A DNA stretch of 63,131 nt, taken from Pseudonocardia sulfidoxydans NBRC 16205. Lineage in GTDB: Bacteria; Actinomycetota; Actinomycetes; Mycobacteriales; Pseudonocardiaceae. Positions 15,976 to 24,640 of the stretch are shown here, piece after piece. Numbering within the stretch: the stretch's first letter is position 1; the number at the start of each line of letters is the position of its first letter. A program made the translations under genes and the position numbers. The DNA lies in the NCBI RefSeq assembly GCF_007989085.1, contig NZ_BJVJ01000035.1, positions 1 to 63,131 of the forward strand. The letters run 5' to 3'. The notes below the pieces were generated by a model, which was not told where the DNA came from, did not search any database, and saw only the letters and a list, made by a program, of their open reading frames with translations.

Positions 15976-17769
15976 ATGTACGCAAAGCGACCGGCACGGA
16001 GCCGTCGCCGCCCCCTCGCGGGCGCCGCATCCGCCGTCACCCTCGCCGTCCTCGTCGCGGCCGTACTCACCTCCGCCCCACCACGACCCGGCGACGACGT
16101 CGATCTCGCCGCAGCCGTCGTCCCCGCCCAGGCGGCCGCCGGCGCCACCCTGCGCGTCGGTCCGGGCGCCCAGTACACGACGCTCGCCGACGCCGCCCGC
16201 GCCGCCAGGCCCGGCGACACCGTGCTCGTCACCCCCGGCAACTACGCCGGGTTCCAGGCCCCCACGAGCGGCACCGCTGGCGCGCCCATCACCTTCAAGG
16301 CCGACGGCGGCAAGGTCACGCTGACGAGCGGCGGTACGAGCAACGGCCGCCTCGACCTCAGCGGCCGCTCCAACCTCCGGTTCGTCGGGATCGACGTCTC
16401 CAGGTCCAGCCGGTTCGGCATCTACGCCACCAACGCCCAGAACATCACGCTGCAGGACTGCGAGATCGCCGACTCCCAGGACGGCGGCGCGGTCTTCGTC
16501 GGCGGGTCGAACATCCGCGTCATCGGTTGCGACGTGCACGGCAACAACGCCCGCGGCACCAGCGCCGACATGGAGGGCATCAGCCTCGAGAACGTCGACG
16601 GCTTCGAGATCGCCGGCAACCACGTGCACGACAACGGCGAAGAGGGGATCGACGCCAAGTACGAGGCCCGCAACGGCACGATCCACGGCAACCGCGTCGA
16701 GAACAACCGCGGCCCGAACATCTACGTCGACTCCGCGCACCAGATCAAGGTGTACGACAACATCTCGATCGGTGCGAAGGAGAGTTCGAAGGCGGGCATC
16801 GCACTGGCCGTCGAGAACTACTCGAAGACCCGCAAGACCTACTCCGTGCAGATCTACAACAACGTGATGATCGGCAATGCCGGTGGCGGCATGAGCTTCT
16901 GGACCGAGGGCAGCGGCTCGTTCACCGACATCTCGGTCGTCAACAACACGTTCGTCAACAACAAGAAGGCGGGCATCTCGATCGCCGGCGGTCAGTTCGC
17001 GGGCACGAACATTCTGCGCAACAACCTGTTCAGCGGGAACCCCACCGCCGTCTCGGGCAGCGCGTCGGCGTTCAAGGCCGACCACAACCTGTTCTCCGGC
17101 AACGGGATCGGCACCAACCTGGTGACGGGCCTCGTGACCTTCGTCAACGCCGCCGCGAACGACCTGCGGCTCGCCCCCGGCTCCGCGGGCCTCGACGCCG
17201 GCTCGACCGACGCCGCCCCCACCACCGACATCACCGGCGCCCCGCGCCCCAGCGGCAGGGGTGTCGACCTCGGCGCCTACGAGCTGCAGGTCTCCCCGCC
17301 GCCCGTCGCCCCGACGACCACCGCCCCGACGACCACCGTCCCGGTCGCGCCGACGACCACCGTCCCGACCACGACCGTCCCGGTCGCGCCGACCACGACC
17401 GTGCCGACGACGACCGTGCCGACGACGACCGTCTCGGCGACCACGGTGCCGACGACCACCGTCCCGACCACCACCGTGCCCACCACCACCGTGCCCACCA
17501 CCACCGTCCCCACGACGACCGTCCCGACGACGACCGTGCCGGTCCCGGGAGCCACGACGACCACACCGGTCGTCCCCGCGGAGGCCGTGACCGCCACGTC
17601 GCAGACCCCGGCGAAACCGGTCGTCACCCCGGGCACGTGCATGCCGCTCGTGGTCCAGGCGGTCGCGCCGGGCGGCGCCAGGACGATGCTGTTCTTCCCC
17701 CTCGGCCTGATGCTCGTCCCCGGGACGGTGCCGTTCTACCTGCCGTGCACCCTCCCCACCGCGACGTGA
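15976..17769 (+). CDS. Secreted right-handed beta-helix protein with a Thr/Val/Pro stalk
   Basis: A 597-residue protein. The start has basic residues and a hydrophobic helix (about 17-33), then a likely cleaved signal peptide. Residues about 55-430 are parallel beta-helix coils rich in Asn and Gly with repeated NITLQDCEI, FEIAGNHVHDN, TIHGNRVENN and VVNNTFVNN units, the fold of pectate lyases, C5-epimerases and related polysaccharide-active proteins. The first coil has the GAQYTTLADAARAARPGDTV motif common in these proteins. Residues about 446-525 are TTTVP repeats, then a C-terminal segment with two cysteines and a hydrophobic stretch (MLFFPLGLMLVPGTVPFYL) that may hold it in the envelope. 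Enzyme activity on the exported polymer is likely but unproven; a purely structural role is possible. Confidence 0.83.
   Translation: MYAKRPARSRRRPLAGAASAVTLAVLVAAVLTSAPPRPGDDVDLAAAVVPAQAAAGATLRVGPGAQYTTLADAARAARPGDTVLVTPGNYAGFQAPTSGTAGAPITFKADGGKVTLTSGGTSNGRLDLSGRSNLRFVGIDVSRSSRFGIYATNAQNITLQDCEIADSQDGGAVFVGGSNIRVIGCDVHGNNARGTSADMEGISLENVDGFEIAGNHVHDNGEEGIDAKYEARNGTIHGNRVENNRGPNIYVDSAHQIKVYDNISIGAKESSKAGIALAVENYSKTRKTYSVQIYNNVMIGNAGGGMSFWTEGSGSFTDISVVNNTFVNNKKAGISIAGGQFAGTNILRNNLFSGNPTAVSGSASAFKADHNLFSGNGIGTNLVTGLVTFVNAAANDLRLAPGSAGLDAGSTDAAPTTDITGAPRPSGRGVDLGAYELQVSPPPVAPTTTAPTTTVPVAPTTTVPTTTVPVAPTTTVPTTTVPTTTVSATTVPTTTVPTTTVPTTTVPTTTVPTTTVPTTTVPVPGATTTTPVVPAEAVTATSQTPAKPVVTPGTCMPLVVQAVAPGGARTMLFFPLGLMLVPGTVPFYLPCTLPTAT
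17311..17541 (+). repeat. Tandem DNA repeats encoding TTTVP units
   Basis: Around fifteen imperfect 15-bp units (ccgacgaccaccgtc and variants) encode Thr-Thr-Thr-Val-Pro repeats. Such stalks are commonly O-mannosylated in actinomycetes (family knowledge) and the DNA is prone to copy-number change. Exact unit count should be taken from an alignment. Confidence 0.85.
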
Positions 17770-17783
17770 TCTCGCACTGACCC

Positions 17784-17825
17784 GACGCCGGGCCGGTCAC
17801 CGCGTACGCGGACCGGCCCGGCGTC
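17784..17825. terminator. Bidirectional terminator between beta-helix and sensor kinase genes
   Basis: A perfect 15-bp stem (17784-17798 against 17811-17825) with a 12-nt loop lies between the convergent stops at 17769 and 17829. It ends only 3 bp from the kinase stop. Confidence 0.8.
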
Positions 17826-17828
17826 GCG

Positions 17829-19301
17829 TCAGTTGCGGCCGGGGATCCGGTCGTCGACGCTGTCGGCGGCGGGGTCGGCGGCCACGAGCCGCAACCGTGC
17901 CACCGTCCCCGGCCCGTCGCCCCCCGGGCGGAGGACGAGGCTGCCGCCGTCGTGCTCGGCGAGCCGGCGGCTGATGTGCAGTCCGAGGCCCGACCCGCCG
18001 GCGTCGACGTCGCGGGTGCCGCGCTCGAACAGGCTCTCCGGGTCCCCCGGCGGCAGCCCGGGGCCGTGGTCGCGCACGTCGACGACGACCGCGGGCCCGT
18101 CGGCACGGGCGGTGAGCGTGACCGGGGCGCCGGGGGCGTGCCGGTCGCAGTTGGCCAGCAGGTTGGACACGACCTGCGAGAGCACCGCGGAGTCCCCGCA
18201 CGCCCGCAGCCCCGGCTCGGCGTCCAGCTCGACCTGCGGTTCCGGCCCCGCGGCGCGCAGCGCCACCAGCCCGCTCAGCACGGGCTCGACCGCGTACGTG
18301 CCGTCGACGGTGAGCTCCTCCCCGTCGAGGATGCGGTGCAGCCGCCCCAGCTCCGACAGGACGGCCAGCTTGAGCCGCTCGTGTTCGTCGTCGCCGCCGT
18401 CGGCGCCGAGGAGGTGGGTGATGCCGGCGAGCCCGGCGATGCCGTTGCGCAGCTCGTGGTCGCGTTCGGCGGCGTGCTCGGCGGCGCGTTCCATGTGCCG
18501 GGCGGCGGTCTCGAGCTCCTCGCGTTGCACGGTCTCGCGACGACGCACCGAGCTCAGCGCGGCGGCGGCCAGCTGGCCCACCCCGAGCAGGACGATCGCG
18601 AGGCCCAGGAACCGCAACGCTCCGAAGGCCATGCCCGGCGTCGCCCCGGTCGGCGCGACCAGCCGGTACAGCTGCGCGGCCGCGATCACGACGAGCCCCA
18701 GCCCGATCCGGGCCCGCGGCATCGACCGTCTGCCCAGCGCGTCGACGACGAACCCGACCGCGACGATCACCCACCCGACGAGCACGACGAACGTCGGGAT
18801 GGGGCCCTCGACGATGACGCGGACCGGCTCGGTGCCGGGCACGGTGAGCGCCGAGACGGTGGCGACGGCGCCGAGCGCGGCGACGACCCAGCCGCCCCAC
18901 CAGCCCAGCCGCCGCGGCGGGCGGACGGCGACGACCAGCAGGATCAGCGCCGTCGCGTACGCGACGAGGCGGGCGAGCCGGTGCGGGACGTCGAGGGTCG
19001 CGCCGGGCGCGGCGGCCGTCCACGGGAGCACCACGAGGCAGTAGAGGACGAGCGCGGGCGCGACCCACGCCATCCGCAGGTCACCGAACAGCCGCCCGAC
19101 CACCACCGACAGGATCGCCGCACCCGCCCCGACCGTGGCTGCGGCGACGGTCAGGGTGGCGGTGGCGAGCGCCGGGTCGACGTCGGCGACGGGCCCACTG
19201 AGCAGCCCGCGGGCGACGAGGACCCCGACGCCGACGCACACCACTGCCACGACCAGCACGTCGACGGCCAGCCGCGCGGGGAACCGCACCGCGTTCGACA
19301 C
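17829..19301 (-). CDS. Orphan multi-pass sensor histidine kinase
   Basis: A 490-residue protein from GTG 19301 with gaaggg upstream. About the first 250 residues contain seven or eight hydrophobic helices with short loops, a membrane-embedded sensor. The kinase core has the acceptor motif RDHELRNGIAGLAG (His in HELRN near residue 283), the N-box LSNLLANCDRHA, G1 DHGPGLP and G2 GSGLGLHISRRL. The N-box carries Cys-Asp-Arg rather than the usual Ala-x-Lys. No response regulator gene is adjacent; the nearest is at 13805, paired with its own kinase. Its ligand and partner are unknown. It is convergent with the beta-helix gene. Confidence 0.87.
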   Translation of the reverse strand: MSNAVRFPARLAVDVLVVAVVCVGVGVLVARGLLSGPVADVDPALATATLTVAAATVGAGAAILSVVVGRLFGDLRMAWVAPALVLYCLVVLPWTAAAPGATLDVPHRLARLVAYATALILLVVAVRPPRRLGWWGGWVVAALGAVATVSALTVPGTEPVRVIVEGPIPTFVVLVGWVIVAVGFVVDALGRRSMPRARIGLGLVVIAAAQLYRLVAPTGATPGMAFGALRFLGLAIVLLGVGQLAAAALSSVRRRETVQREELETAARHMERAAEHAAERDHELRNGIAGLAGITHLLGADGGDDEHERLKLAVLSELGRLHRILDGEELTVDGTYAVEPVLSGLVALRAAGPEPQVELDAEPGLRACGDSAVLSQVVSNLLANCDRHAPGAPVTLTARADGPAVVVDVRDHGPGLPPGDPESLFERGTRDVDAGGSGLGLHISRRLAEHDGGSLVLRPGGDGPGTVARLRLVAADPAADSVDDRIPGRN

Positions 19302-19406
19302 CTCGACCCTTCGCCTCCTGCTACGGAGTGAATGGGATCACACCCAAGGTGCTCATGCTAACCGTGCGCGTACAAATGACACGTCAGGGGTAACCCGAAT
19401 GCCGGG

Positions 19407-19946
19407 TCAGACCGCGACCTGCTCGCGGATACCGACGTGCTGGACGGGGGCGTGCCGCCCGGCCTGGTCGGCCAGCATCCGCAGGCCGCTGAGCAGCCCG
19501 CCGACGAGGTCGCCCTCCTTGAACGACGCCACCATGCTCATGATGGCCAGCTTCGCGCTGCGGTCGGGCAGCCGGACCTTCGCGTCACGGCCCGTGAGGA
19601 CCTCGACGAACCGCTGCCCGGGGCTGACCGCGATCAGCACGGCGTCGACCGCGCCCTCGACGCCCGCGTGCAGCTCGCCCGTGCGCGCTACCGGGTCCTC
19701 ACCCAGGTCGCCGACGTAGACGTTGAACCGCAGCCCCGTCGAGCGGCTGGCCAGCATCATCGCCTCGTCGATGCGGGCCAGCTGCTGCGGCGAGAACGGC
19801 TCCGCCTCCGGCGGGTTGGCCACGTAGTCCTCGGCCGCCGAGACGCGCCCCGACTGGGTCACGACCGCGCCCTCGGGGAGATCCTTCGGATCGACGACGG
19901 TGCCGTGCCCGTGGTCGCCGTGCCCGTGCTCGACCTCACCACTCAC
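19407..19946 (-). CDS. DUF5130 family protein
   Basis: A 179-residue protein with the pattern of the actinobacterial DUF5130 family: SGRVSAAEDY, then LARIDEAMMLASRSTGLRFNVYVGDLGED, AVLIAVSPGQRFVEVLTG and a MVASFKEGDLVGGLL helix. The family resembles the TPM fold; its role is unknown. A His/Gly stretch (HGHGDHGHG) near the N-terminus could bind metal. The start is placed at GTG 19946 because gaggagg lies 8 bases upstream; a GTG at 19955 would overlap the ribosome binding site. It overlaps the end of the small membrane-protein gene by 11 bp, so the two are co-translated. Confidence 0.82.
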   Translation of the reverse strand: MSGEVEHGHGDHGHGTVVDPKDLPEGAVVTQSGRVSAAEDYVANPPEAEPFSPQQLARIDEAMMLASRSTGLRFNVYVGDLGEDPVARTGELHAGVEGAVDAVLIAVSPGQRFVEVLTGRDAKVRLPDRSAKLAIMSMVASFKEGDLVGGLLSGLRMLADQAGRHAPVQHVGIREQVAV

Positions 19947-20175
19947 CGCGCGCACCTCCTCGTCCGGTCGCCGCGGCCGGGTCGTCGACCCGCCCCGGGG
20001 GCAGACCGGTGCCCGCCGGGTTCGCCGTCCAGAACAGCGGCTCGTGCGTCCACGGCTTGCCCACGCGGTAGCGCGACCGGCGGCTGCGGTTGCGGCCGAC
20101 GATCACGGCGAAGAAGGCCCCGTAGACGGCGGCCGGGATCAGCACGTAGATGCCGATGGTCTGCCACACGCTCAT
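19936..20175 (-). CDS. Small single-span membrane protein, possibly CtaJ-like cytochrome oxidase accessory subunit
   Basis: A 79-residue protein: one transmembrane helix (about residues 6-26, TIGIYVLIPAAVYGAFFAVI), a basic stretch, then RYRVGKPWTHEPLFWTANP and a Gly/Ala-rich tail. The short N-out helix followed by a PW-x-H/Y-x-P-x-x-W motif resembles small actinobacterial proteins named as subunit CtaJ of the aa3 oxidase, but I am recalling this pattern and it needs a search. It overlaps the DUF5130 gene and starts at ATG 20175. It does not look related to the glycan locus. Confidence 0.55.
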   Translation of the reverse strand: MSVWQTIGIYVLIPAAVYGAFFAVIVGRNRSRRSRYRVGKPWTHEPLFWTANPAGTGLPPGRVDDPAAATGRGGARGEW

Positions 20176-20474
20176 GTCCCCAGACGGTAGCCGACCCGGA
20201 TCCGGCGCAGGTCACGGGCCGACCACCATCACACTGATCCACATCCCCCGCGCGAGGGAGATGGGCGGCGGAACGCGTCCCCGGCACCGGGCTCGACGGC
20301 CGAGGGCGGGGCACCTTCCCGCCGGCCGTCACCGACACCGGCGCAGCAGGTCCTCGGGCCCCGGCCACAGGCGCCGGGGCGGGGCGCGCACGGAGCCGAT
20401 CCTTCGGGCCCGTTAACGCCATGACGACGGAGAGCGACGTCTATGACGCTGACGCTACGCCAGGAGGGGTAGAG
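20176..20474. promoter_or_regulatory. Divergent intergenic region before the plus-strand glycan operon
   Basis: Between the small membrane-protein gene (minus) and the nucleotidyltransferase gene (plus). It includes GC-rich short inverted repeats (for example around 20366-20386) and an AT-richer patch with gttaac at 20413-20418. The end has caggaggggt, a very strong ribosome binding site that fixes the start at ATG 20475 rather than an in-frame ATG at 20421. No further gene is seen. Confidence 0.45.
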
Positions 20475-21302
20475 ATGAAGGTTGTCCTGTTCTGTGGCGG
20501 TTACGGAATGCGCATGCGTGACGGCCGATCGGATGTACCGAAGCCGATGACAACCGTCGGTCCACGCCCCCTGATCTGGCACGTGATGCACTACTACGCC
20601 CATTTCGGCCACAAGGACTTCGTCCTGTGCCTGGGGTACGGGGCGCACTACATCAAGGACTACTTCCTCAACTACTCCGAGACGGCGTCGAACGACTTCA
20701 CCCTCGCCGGCGGAAAGGTCGAGCTGCTGGGCTCGGACATCCAGGACTGGAACATCACGTTCGTCCACACCGGACTCGACTCCTCGATCGGTGAGCGCCT
20801 CCGCCGGGTGCGCCCCCACGTCGAGCACGAGGAGATGTTCCTCGCGAACTACGCCGACGTGCTCACCGACCTGCCGCTCAACGACATGATCGACACGTTC
20901 AAGGCCAGCGAGGCGGTCGCGTCGCTCGTCGCCGTGCCGCCGCAGACCGCCTTCCACTGCGTCGAGGTCGACGACAGCGACCACCTCACCGGGATCAAGA
21001 CGCTGCAGGAGATGCCGGTCTGGCTCAACGGCGGCTACTTCGTGCTGCGGCCCGAGGTGTTCGACTACGTCCCGGAGAACGGCGACCTGGTCGCCGACGC
21101 GTGCACCGCGCTGGCCGCCGAGGGCCGGATGCTGGCCTACCGGCACCGCGGCTTCTGGCACCCCGCCGACACGGTCAAGGAGCGCACCGCGCTCGAGGCC
21201 AGCTACCGCGCGGGCAAGAGCCCGTGGATGGTCTGGGAGACCACCCCGCAGCGCGACCCGCTCCAGGCGGTCATCGCGGGTCTCGGCGCGGCCGAGCACT
21301 GA
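20475..21302 (+). CDS. Sugar-phosphate nucleotidyltransferase, glucose-1-phosphate cytidylyltransferase-like
   Basis: A 275-residue enzyme. The N-terminal nucleotide-binding loop LFCGGYGMRM...DVPKPM and the following LIWHVMHYYAHFGHKDFVLCLGYGAHYIKDYF closely resemble RfbF, glucose-1-phosphate cytidylyltransferase, which makes CDP-glucose. FLANYADVLTDLPL supplies the metal-binding Asp and VWLNGGYFVLRPEVF the sugar-binding region. Compared with RfbF, the loop has GYGMRM where GLGTR is usual. It is the first gene of a six-gene plus-strand run. No CDP-glucose 4,6-dehydratase is present in the window, so the product may be another nucleotide sugar or the partner gene lies elsewhere. Confidence 0.85.
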   Translation: MKVVLFCGGYGMRMRDGRSDVPKPMTTVGPRPLIWHVMHYYAHFGHKDFVLCLGYGAHYIKDYFLNYSETASNDFTLAGGKVELLGSDIQDWNITFVHTGLDSSIGERLRRVRPHVEHEEMFLANYADVLTDLPLNDMIDTFKASEAVASLVAVPPQTAFHCVEVDDSDHLTGIKTLQEMPVWLNGGYFVLRPEVFDYVPENGDLVADACTALAAEGRMLAYRHRGFWHPADTVKERTALEASYRAGKSPWMVWETTPQRDPLQAVIAGLGAAEH

Positions 21303-21358
21303 CGGGTCCGGCCCGTACCGCCCCCGGAGAGGGGGCCCCACCGCCGCACGCACTGCCC

Positions 21359-22027
21359 GTGCCGGCCCGTCGGCACCTGCTGGTCGTCGCGGCGGTCTGC
21401 GGTGTGGGCGCGGCCGTGATGGCCGTCGCGGTGGCGGGCACGTCCGTCCCCACCGCGACGGACGCCGCCGTGTCGGGCCGGGTCGACGCACACGAACCCA
21501 TGCCCTACGCGGTCGCCCAGGCACTCGACGTCGTCGGCACCGCGCCGGTGGCGACCGCGCTCGCGGTCGTCGTCGCGGCAGCCTGCCTGTTCGCGCGGCA
21601 CCGCCGCGGTGCCGCCCTCGCCCTCGCGGGCCCGGCGCTCGCCGTCGCCACGACGAGCGGGCTCAAACCGGTGGTCGGTCGCACGATCCACGGTGAGAAC
21701 CTCGCCTTCCCGAGCGGTCACACGGCGGTGGCGACGGCGATCGTCGTGACGGCGGCCCTCGCGGTCGCCGGGGCCGCCCGGCTGCGGGCGCCTGCCGCGC
21801 TCGCCGTGGTGCTCACGGTCGCCGTGATCGGGGGCGGGGCGATGGCGCTGGGCCAGGTCACGCTCATGGCCCACTACCCGAGCGACACACTCGGCGGTCT
21901 CGCCATCGCGTTCTGCGTCGTCGTGCTCGCCGGGGAGGTGGTCGACCTGGTCGCCGACGGCCGGGCCCGCCGCCGGCACCGGGACTTCCCCACGGAACGT
22001 AACGGTGCCGCAGGGCCGGGCGAGTGA
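21359..22027 (+). CDS. PAP2-family membrane phosphatase
   Basis: A 222-residue membrane protein with about five or six helices. The three phosphatase motifs are present: KPVVGRTIHGEN, FPSGHTAV and MAHYPSDTLGG. Family members remove phosphate from lipid or isoprenoid phosphates; in a glycan operon, recycling of the undecaprenyl-diphosphate carrier or release of a lipid phosphate is the natural guess. The start at GTG 21359 is the only in-frame start before the first helix; its ribosome binding site is poor. It lies between the nucleotidyltransferase and flippase genes. Confidence 0.84.
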   Translation: MPARRHLLVVAAVCGVGAAVMAVAVAGTSVPTATDAAVSGRVDAHEPMPYAVAQALDVVGTAPVATALAVVVAAACLFARHRRGAALALAGPALAVATTSGLKPVVGRTIHGENLAFPSGHTAVATAIVVTAALAVAGAARLRAPAALAVVLTVAVIGGGAMALGQVTLMAHYPSDTLGGLAIAFCVVVLAGEVVDLVADGRARRRHRDFPTERNGAAGPGE

Positions 22028-22088
22028 CCTGTCGTACGGGTCCGAGCACGGGTCCGGTCAGCACGAACCGCCGGAACCGAGGGGAAAC

Positions 22089-23690
22089 GTGGCAGTACAA
22101 GGCCCGCGGACCGAAGACACGCACGCCACGGCACCTCCGACGACCACCTCCCGGGTGACCGCCGGAGACGCCTCTGCAGCGTCGACGCGGTCACGGGCAG
22201 TGAGATCGATGGCGCGCCGTGTCGGCTGGGGCCTGGGCGACCAGGCGGTCTCGAGCATGACGAACTTCGTCGTCGGGGTGTACGTCGCCCGCTCGCTCGA
22301 CGCGACGGCGTTCGGCGTCTTCAGCCTCGTCTGGGTCACCTACGGCGTGCTGCTCAACGTCTCGCGCGGCCTGGGCACCGACCCGCTGACGGTCCGCCAC
22401 AGCGGTGACCCGACGCCTGAGTGGCGCGAGGCCGTGGGCCAGTCCTCCGGCACCGCGCTCGTGCTGGGCGCGGCGGGCGGCCTGGTGGGCATCGCCGTCG
22501 GGGCGCTGCTCGGCGGGTCCCTCGGCCACGCCTTCATCGCGATGGGCGTCGTGTTGCCGGCGCTGCTGCTGCAGGACAGCTGGCGGTTCGCGTTCTTCGC
22601 GGTCGGGCGCGGCCAGTACGCGTTCGTCAACGACGTCGTGTGGGCGTGCGCCCTGGTGCCCTCGATGGTCTGGGCGACCCACCACGGCACGGTGTCGGGC
22701 TTCGTGCTCGCGTGGGGCGGGTCGAGCGCGGTCGCCGCCGCGCTGGGCGCCCTGCAGGTCCGCATCATGCCCCGGCCGCTGGCCGTCAGGACCTGGGTCC
22801 GCCGCCATCGCGACCTCGGGTCCCGGTACCTGATCGAGAACGTCAGCATGAGCGGCGCCTCCCAGCTGCGTGCCTACGGTCTCGGCGCCATCGCGGGCCT
22901 GGCCGCGGTCGGCACCGTCCGCGGCGGTGAGCTGCTCGTCGGGCCGTTCCTCGCCGTCCTGATGGGGCTGAGCCTGGTGTCGGTCCCCGAGGCCGCGCGC
23001 ATCCTGCGCAGGGCCCCGCACCGGCTGCCGCAGTTCTGTGCGGTGCTGGGCGGCGGACAGGCCGCCGCTGCGCTGCTGTGGGGCTGCGTGCTGCTCCTGC
23101 TGCTGCCCGCGTCGGTCGGCCACTACTTCCTCGGCGACGTCTGGGAGTCCGCGTCGCACCTGATCGTGCCGATCACCGCGTCGGTGATGTTCGCGAGCTT
23201 CATCACCGGGGCGGCGGCAGGTCTGCGCGCCCTCGGCGCCGCACGGCGCAGCCTGCGCGCCCAGCTCGTCGCCGCCGTCTGCTACCTCGGCGGCGGGCTC
23301 GCCGGCGCGGCACTCGGCGGCGCCTACGGGTCGGCGTGGGGCACGGCGATCGCGCAGGTGGCCGGCGCCGTCATGGCGTGGTGGCAGCTGCGCCTCGGGA
23401 TGCGTGACCACCTCGCGCAGCTCGACCGGGCCACGCCCACCGAACCCCTCCCCGTCACCCCGGACGCCGACCTCACCACCCCCATCCCCGTCGTCGACGG
23501 ACACGCCCACCGCGGCCACACCGCCGACATCCACCGACTGCTCGACGACCCCGCCGCCGCGCTCCCCCGCACCACCCCGCCGGCGCCTTCCCCCCGGGGC
23601 GCCGACGCCTCCCGCAGGCACGTGGTTCCCGCACGATCCGGAGCGGACGCCGACGTCCCCGCCGGAGCATCCGAGAGGAGAGACACGTGA
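22089..23690 (+). CDS. Wzx-type polysaccharide flippase
   Basis: A 533-residue protein from GTG 22089 with gaggggaaac upstream. Residues about 40-440 hold some twelve hydrophobic helices, beginning with GWGLGDQAVSSMTNFVVGVY, the typical first helix of the MATE/MVF/oligosaccharide flippase superfamily. It would move the lipid-linked repeat unit from the inner to the outer membrane face. About 95 C-terminal residues are hydrophilic and Pro/Thr/Asp-rich with several His, an unusual cytoplasmic tail. It overlaps the GT2 gene by GTGA. An earlier in-frame GTG at 22005 is possible but overlaps the phosphatase gene and lacks a ribosome binding site. Confidence 0.85.
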   Translation: MAVQGPRTEDTHATAPPTTTSRVTAGDASAASTRSRAVRSMARRVGWGLGDQAVSSMTNFVVGVYVARSLDATAFGVFSLVWVTYGVLLNVSRGLGTDPLTVRHSGDPTPEWREAVGQSSGTALVLGAAGGLVGIAVGALLGGSLGHAFIAMGVVLPALLLQDSWRFAFFAVGRGQYAFVNDVVWACALVPSMVWATHHGTVSGFVLAWGGSSAVAAALGALQVRIMPRPLAVRTWVRRHRDLGSRYLIENVSMSGASQLRAYGLGAIAGLAAVGTVRGGELLVGPFLAVLMGLSLVSVPEAARILRRAPHRLPQFCAVLGGGQAAAALLWGCVLLLLLPASVGHYFLGDVWESASHLIVPITASVMFASFITGAAAGLRALGAARRSLRAQLVAAVCYLGGGLAGAALGGAYGSAWGTAIAQVAGAVMAWWQLRLGMRDHLAQLDRATPTEPLPVTPDADLTTPIPVVDGHAHRGHTADIHRLLDDPAAALPRTTPPAPSPRGADASRRHVVPARSGADADVPAGASERRDT

Positions 23691-24640
23691 GATCGACACC
23701 GCGCCTGACCATCGGACTGCCCGTCTACAACGGCGAGTCGTATCTGGCCGAGTCGCTCGACGCGCTGCTCGGCCAGACCTTCCGCGACTTCGAGCTGATC
23801 ATCTCCGACAACGCTTCGACCGACGGGACCGAGCAGATCGGGCGCGCGTACGCGGCCGAGGACGACCGGGTCACCTACATCCGGCAGCCGCGCAACGTCG
23901 GCGCCATCCCGAACCACAACCTGCTCGTCGACCACGCCCGCGGCGAGTTCTTCAAGTGGGCCTCCCACGACGACCTCTACGCGCGGACGCTGCTGGAGCG
24001 GTGCATCGCCGAGCTCGACGCGCACCCGGACGCGGTGCTCTGCCACGCCTGGCAGGCGATCATCGACGAGCACGGCCACGTCGTGCAGGAGGTCGGCTAC
24101 CCGCTGGCGACCGACTCGGCGAGCGCACCGGAGCGGTTCCGCAGTGTCCTGTTCACTGTCGGCGGCGACGACTTCTACGCCGTCATGCGCACCGACGTGC
24201 TGCGCCGGACCCCGCTCAACGGCAGCTACCACCACTCCGACCGGACGATCATCGCCGAGCTCGCGCTCCTCGGGCGGTTCCTGCAGGTCCCCGAGTTCCT
24301 GTTCTTCCGGCGCGACCACCCCGACCGTGCGGAGCGGGCCCGGCCGACGAAGCGGGCCCGCGCGGCCAACATGGACCCGCGCCGCGGCGACCGGCTGCGC
24401 AACCCGACGGTGCGGCTGGTCGGCGAGTACGTCTGGGGGTTCGTGTCCGCCGTGCGCAGGGCGCCGCTGTCGTCGGCGGACCGGCGCGCGTGCTTCGGGC
24501 ACCTGGGCCGCTGGCTCGTCGACCGTGCGCGCACGGGCGGCAACACCGACCGTGTCGAGGACCGCTGGTCCGACGAACCCCCACGGATCTCCGTGGACCT
24601 CGACGAGATCGTCGCGGGACGGGTGCGGAGGACGGCATGA
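23687..24640 (+). CDS. GT2-family glycosyltransferase
   Basis: A 317-residue GT-A fold enzyme. LTIGLPVYNGESYLAESL starts the fold, SDNASTDGT is the nucleotide-binding loop, and KWASHDDLYA carries a DD metal-binding motif where DxD is usual. Inverting transfer of a sugar from a nucleotide donor at the inner membrane face is the family reaction. A basic C-terminal half (ERARPTKRARAAN) may contact the membrane. It starts at GTG 23687 overlapping the flippase stop, and ends in an ATGA overlap with the pyruvyltransferase gene. Confidence 0.88.
   Translation: MRSTPRLTIGLPVYNGESYLAESLDALLGQTFRDFELIISDNASTDGTEQIGRAYAAEDDRVTYIRQPRNVGAIPNHNLLVDHARGEFFKWASHDDLYARTLLERCIAELDAHPDAVLCHAWQAIIDEHGHVVQEVGYPLATDSASAPERFRSVLFTVGGDDFYAVMRTDVLRRTPLNGSYHHSDRTIIAELALLGRFLQVPEFLFFRRDHPDRAERARPTKRARAANMDPRRGDRLRNPTVRLVGEYVWGFVSAVRRAPLSSADRRACFGHLGRWLVDRARTGGNTDRVEDRWSDEPPRISVDLDEIVAGRVRRTA

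Noticed and set aside
17277..17642. Minus-strand Gly/Val-rich frame opposite the TTTVP repeats
   Set aside because: Pure shadow of the repeat tract with no start signal.
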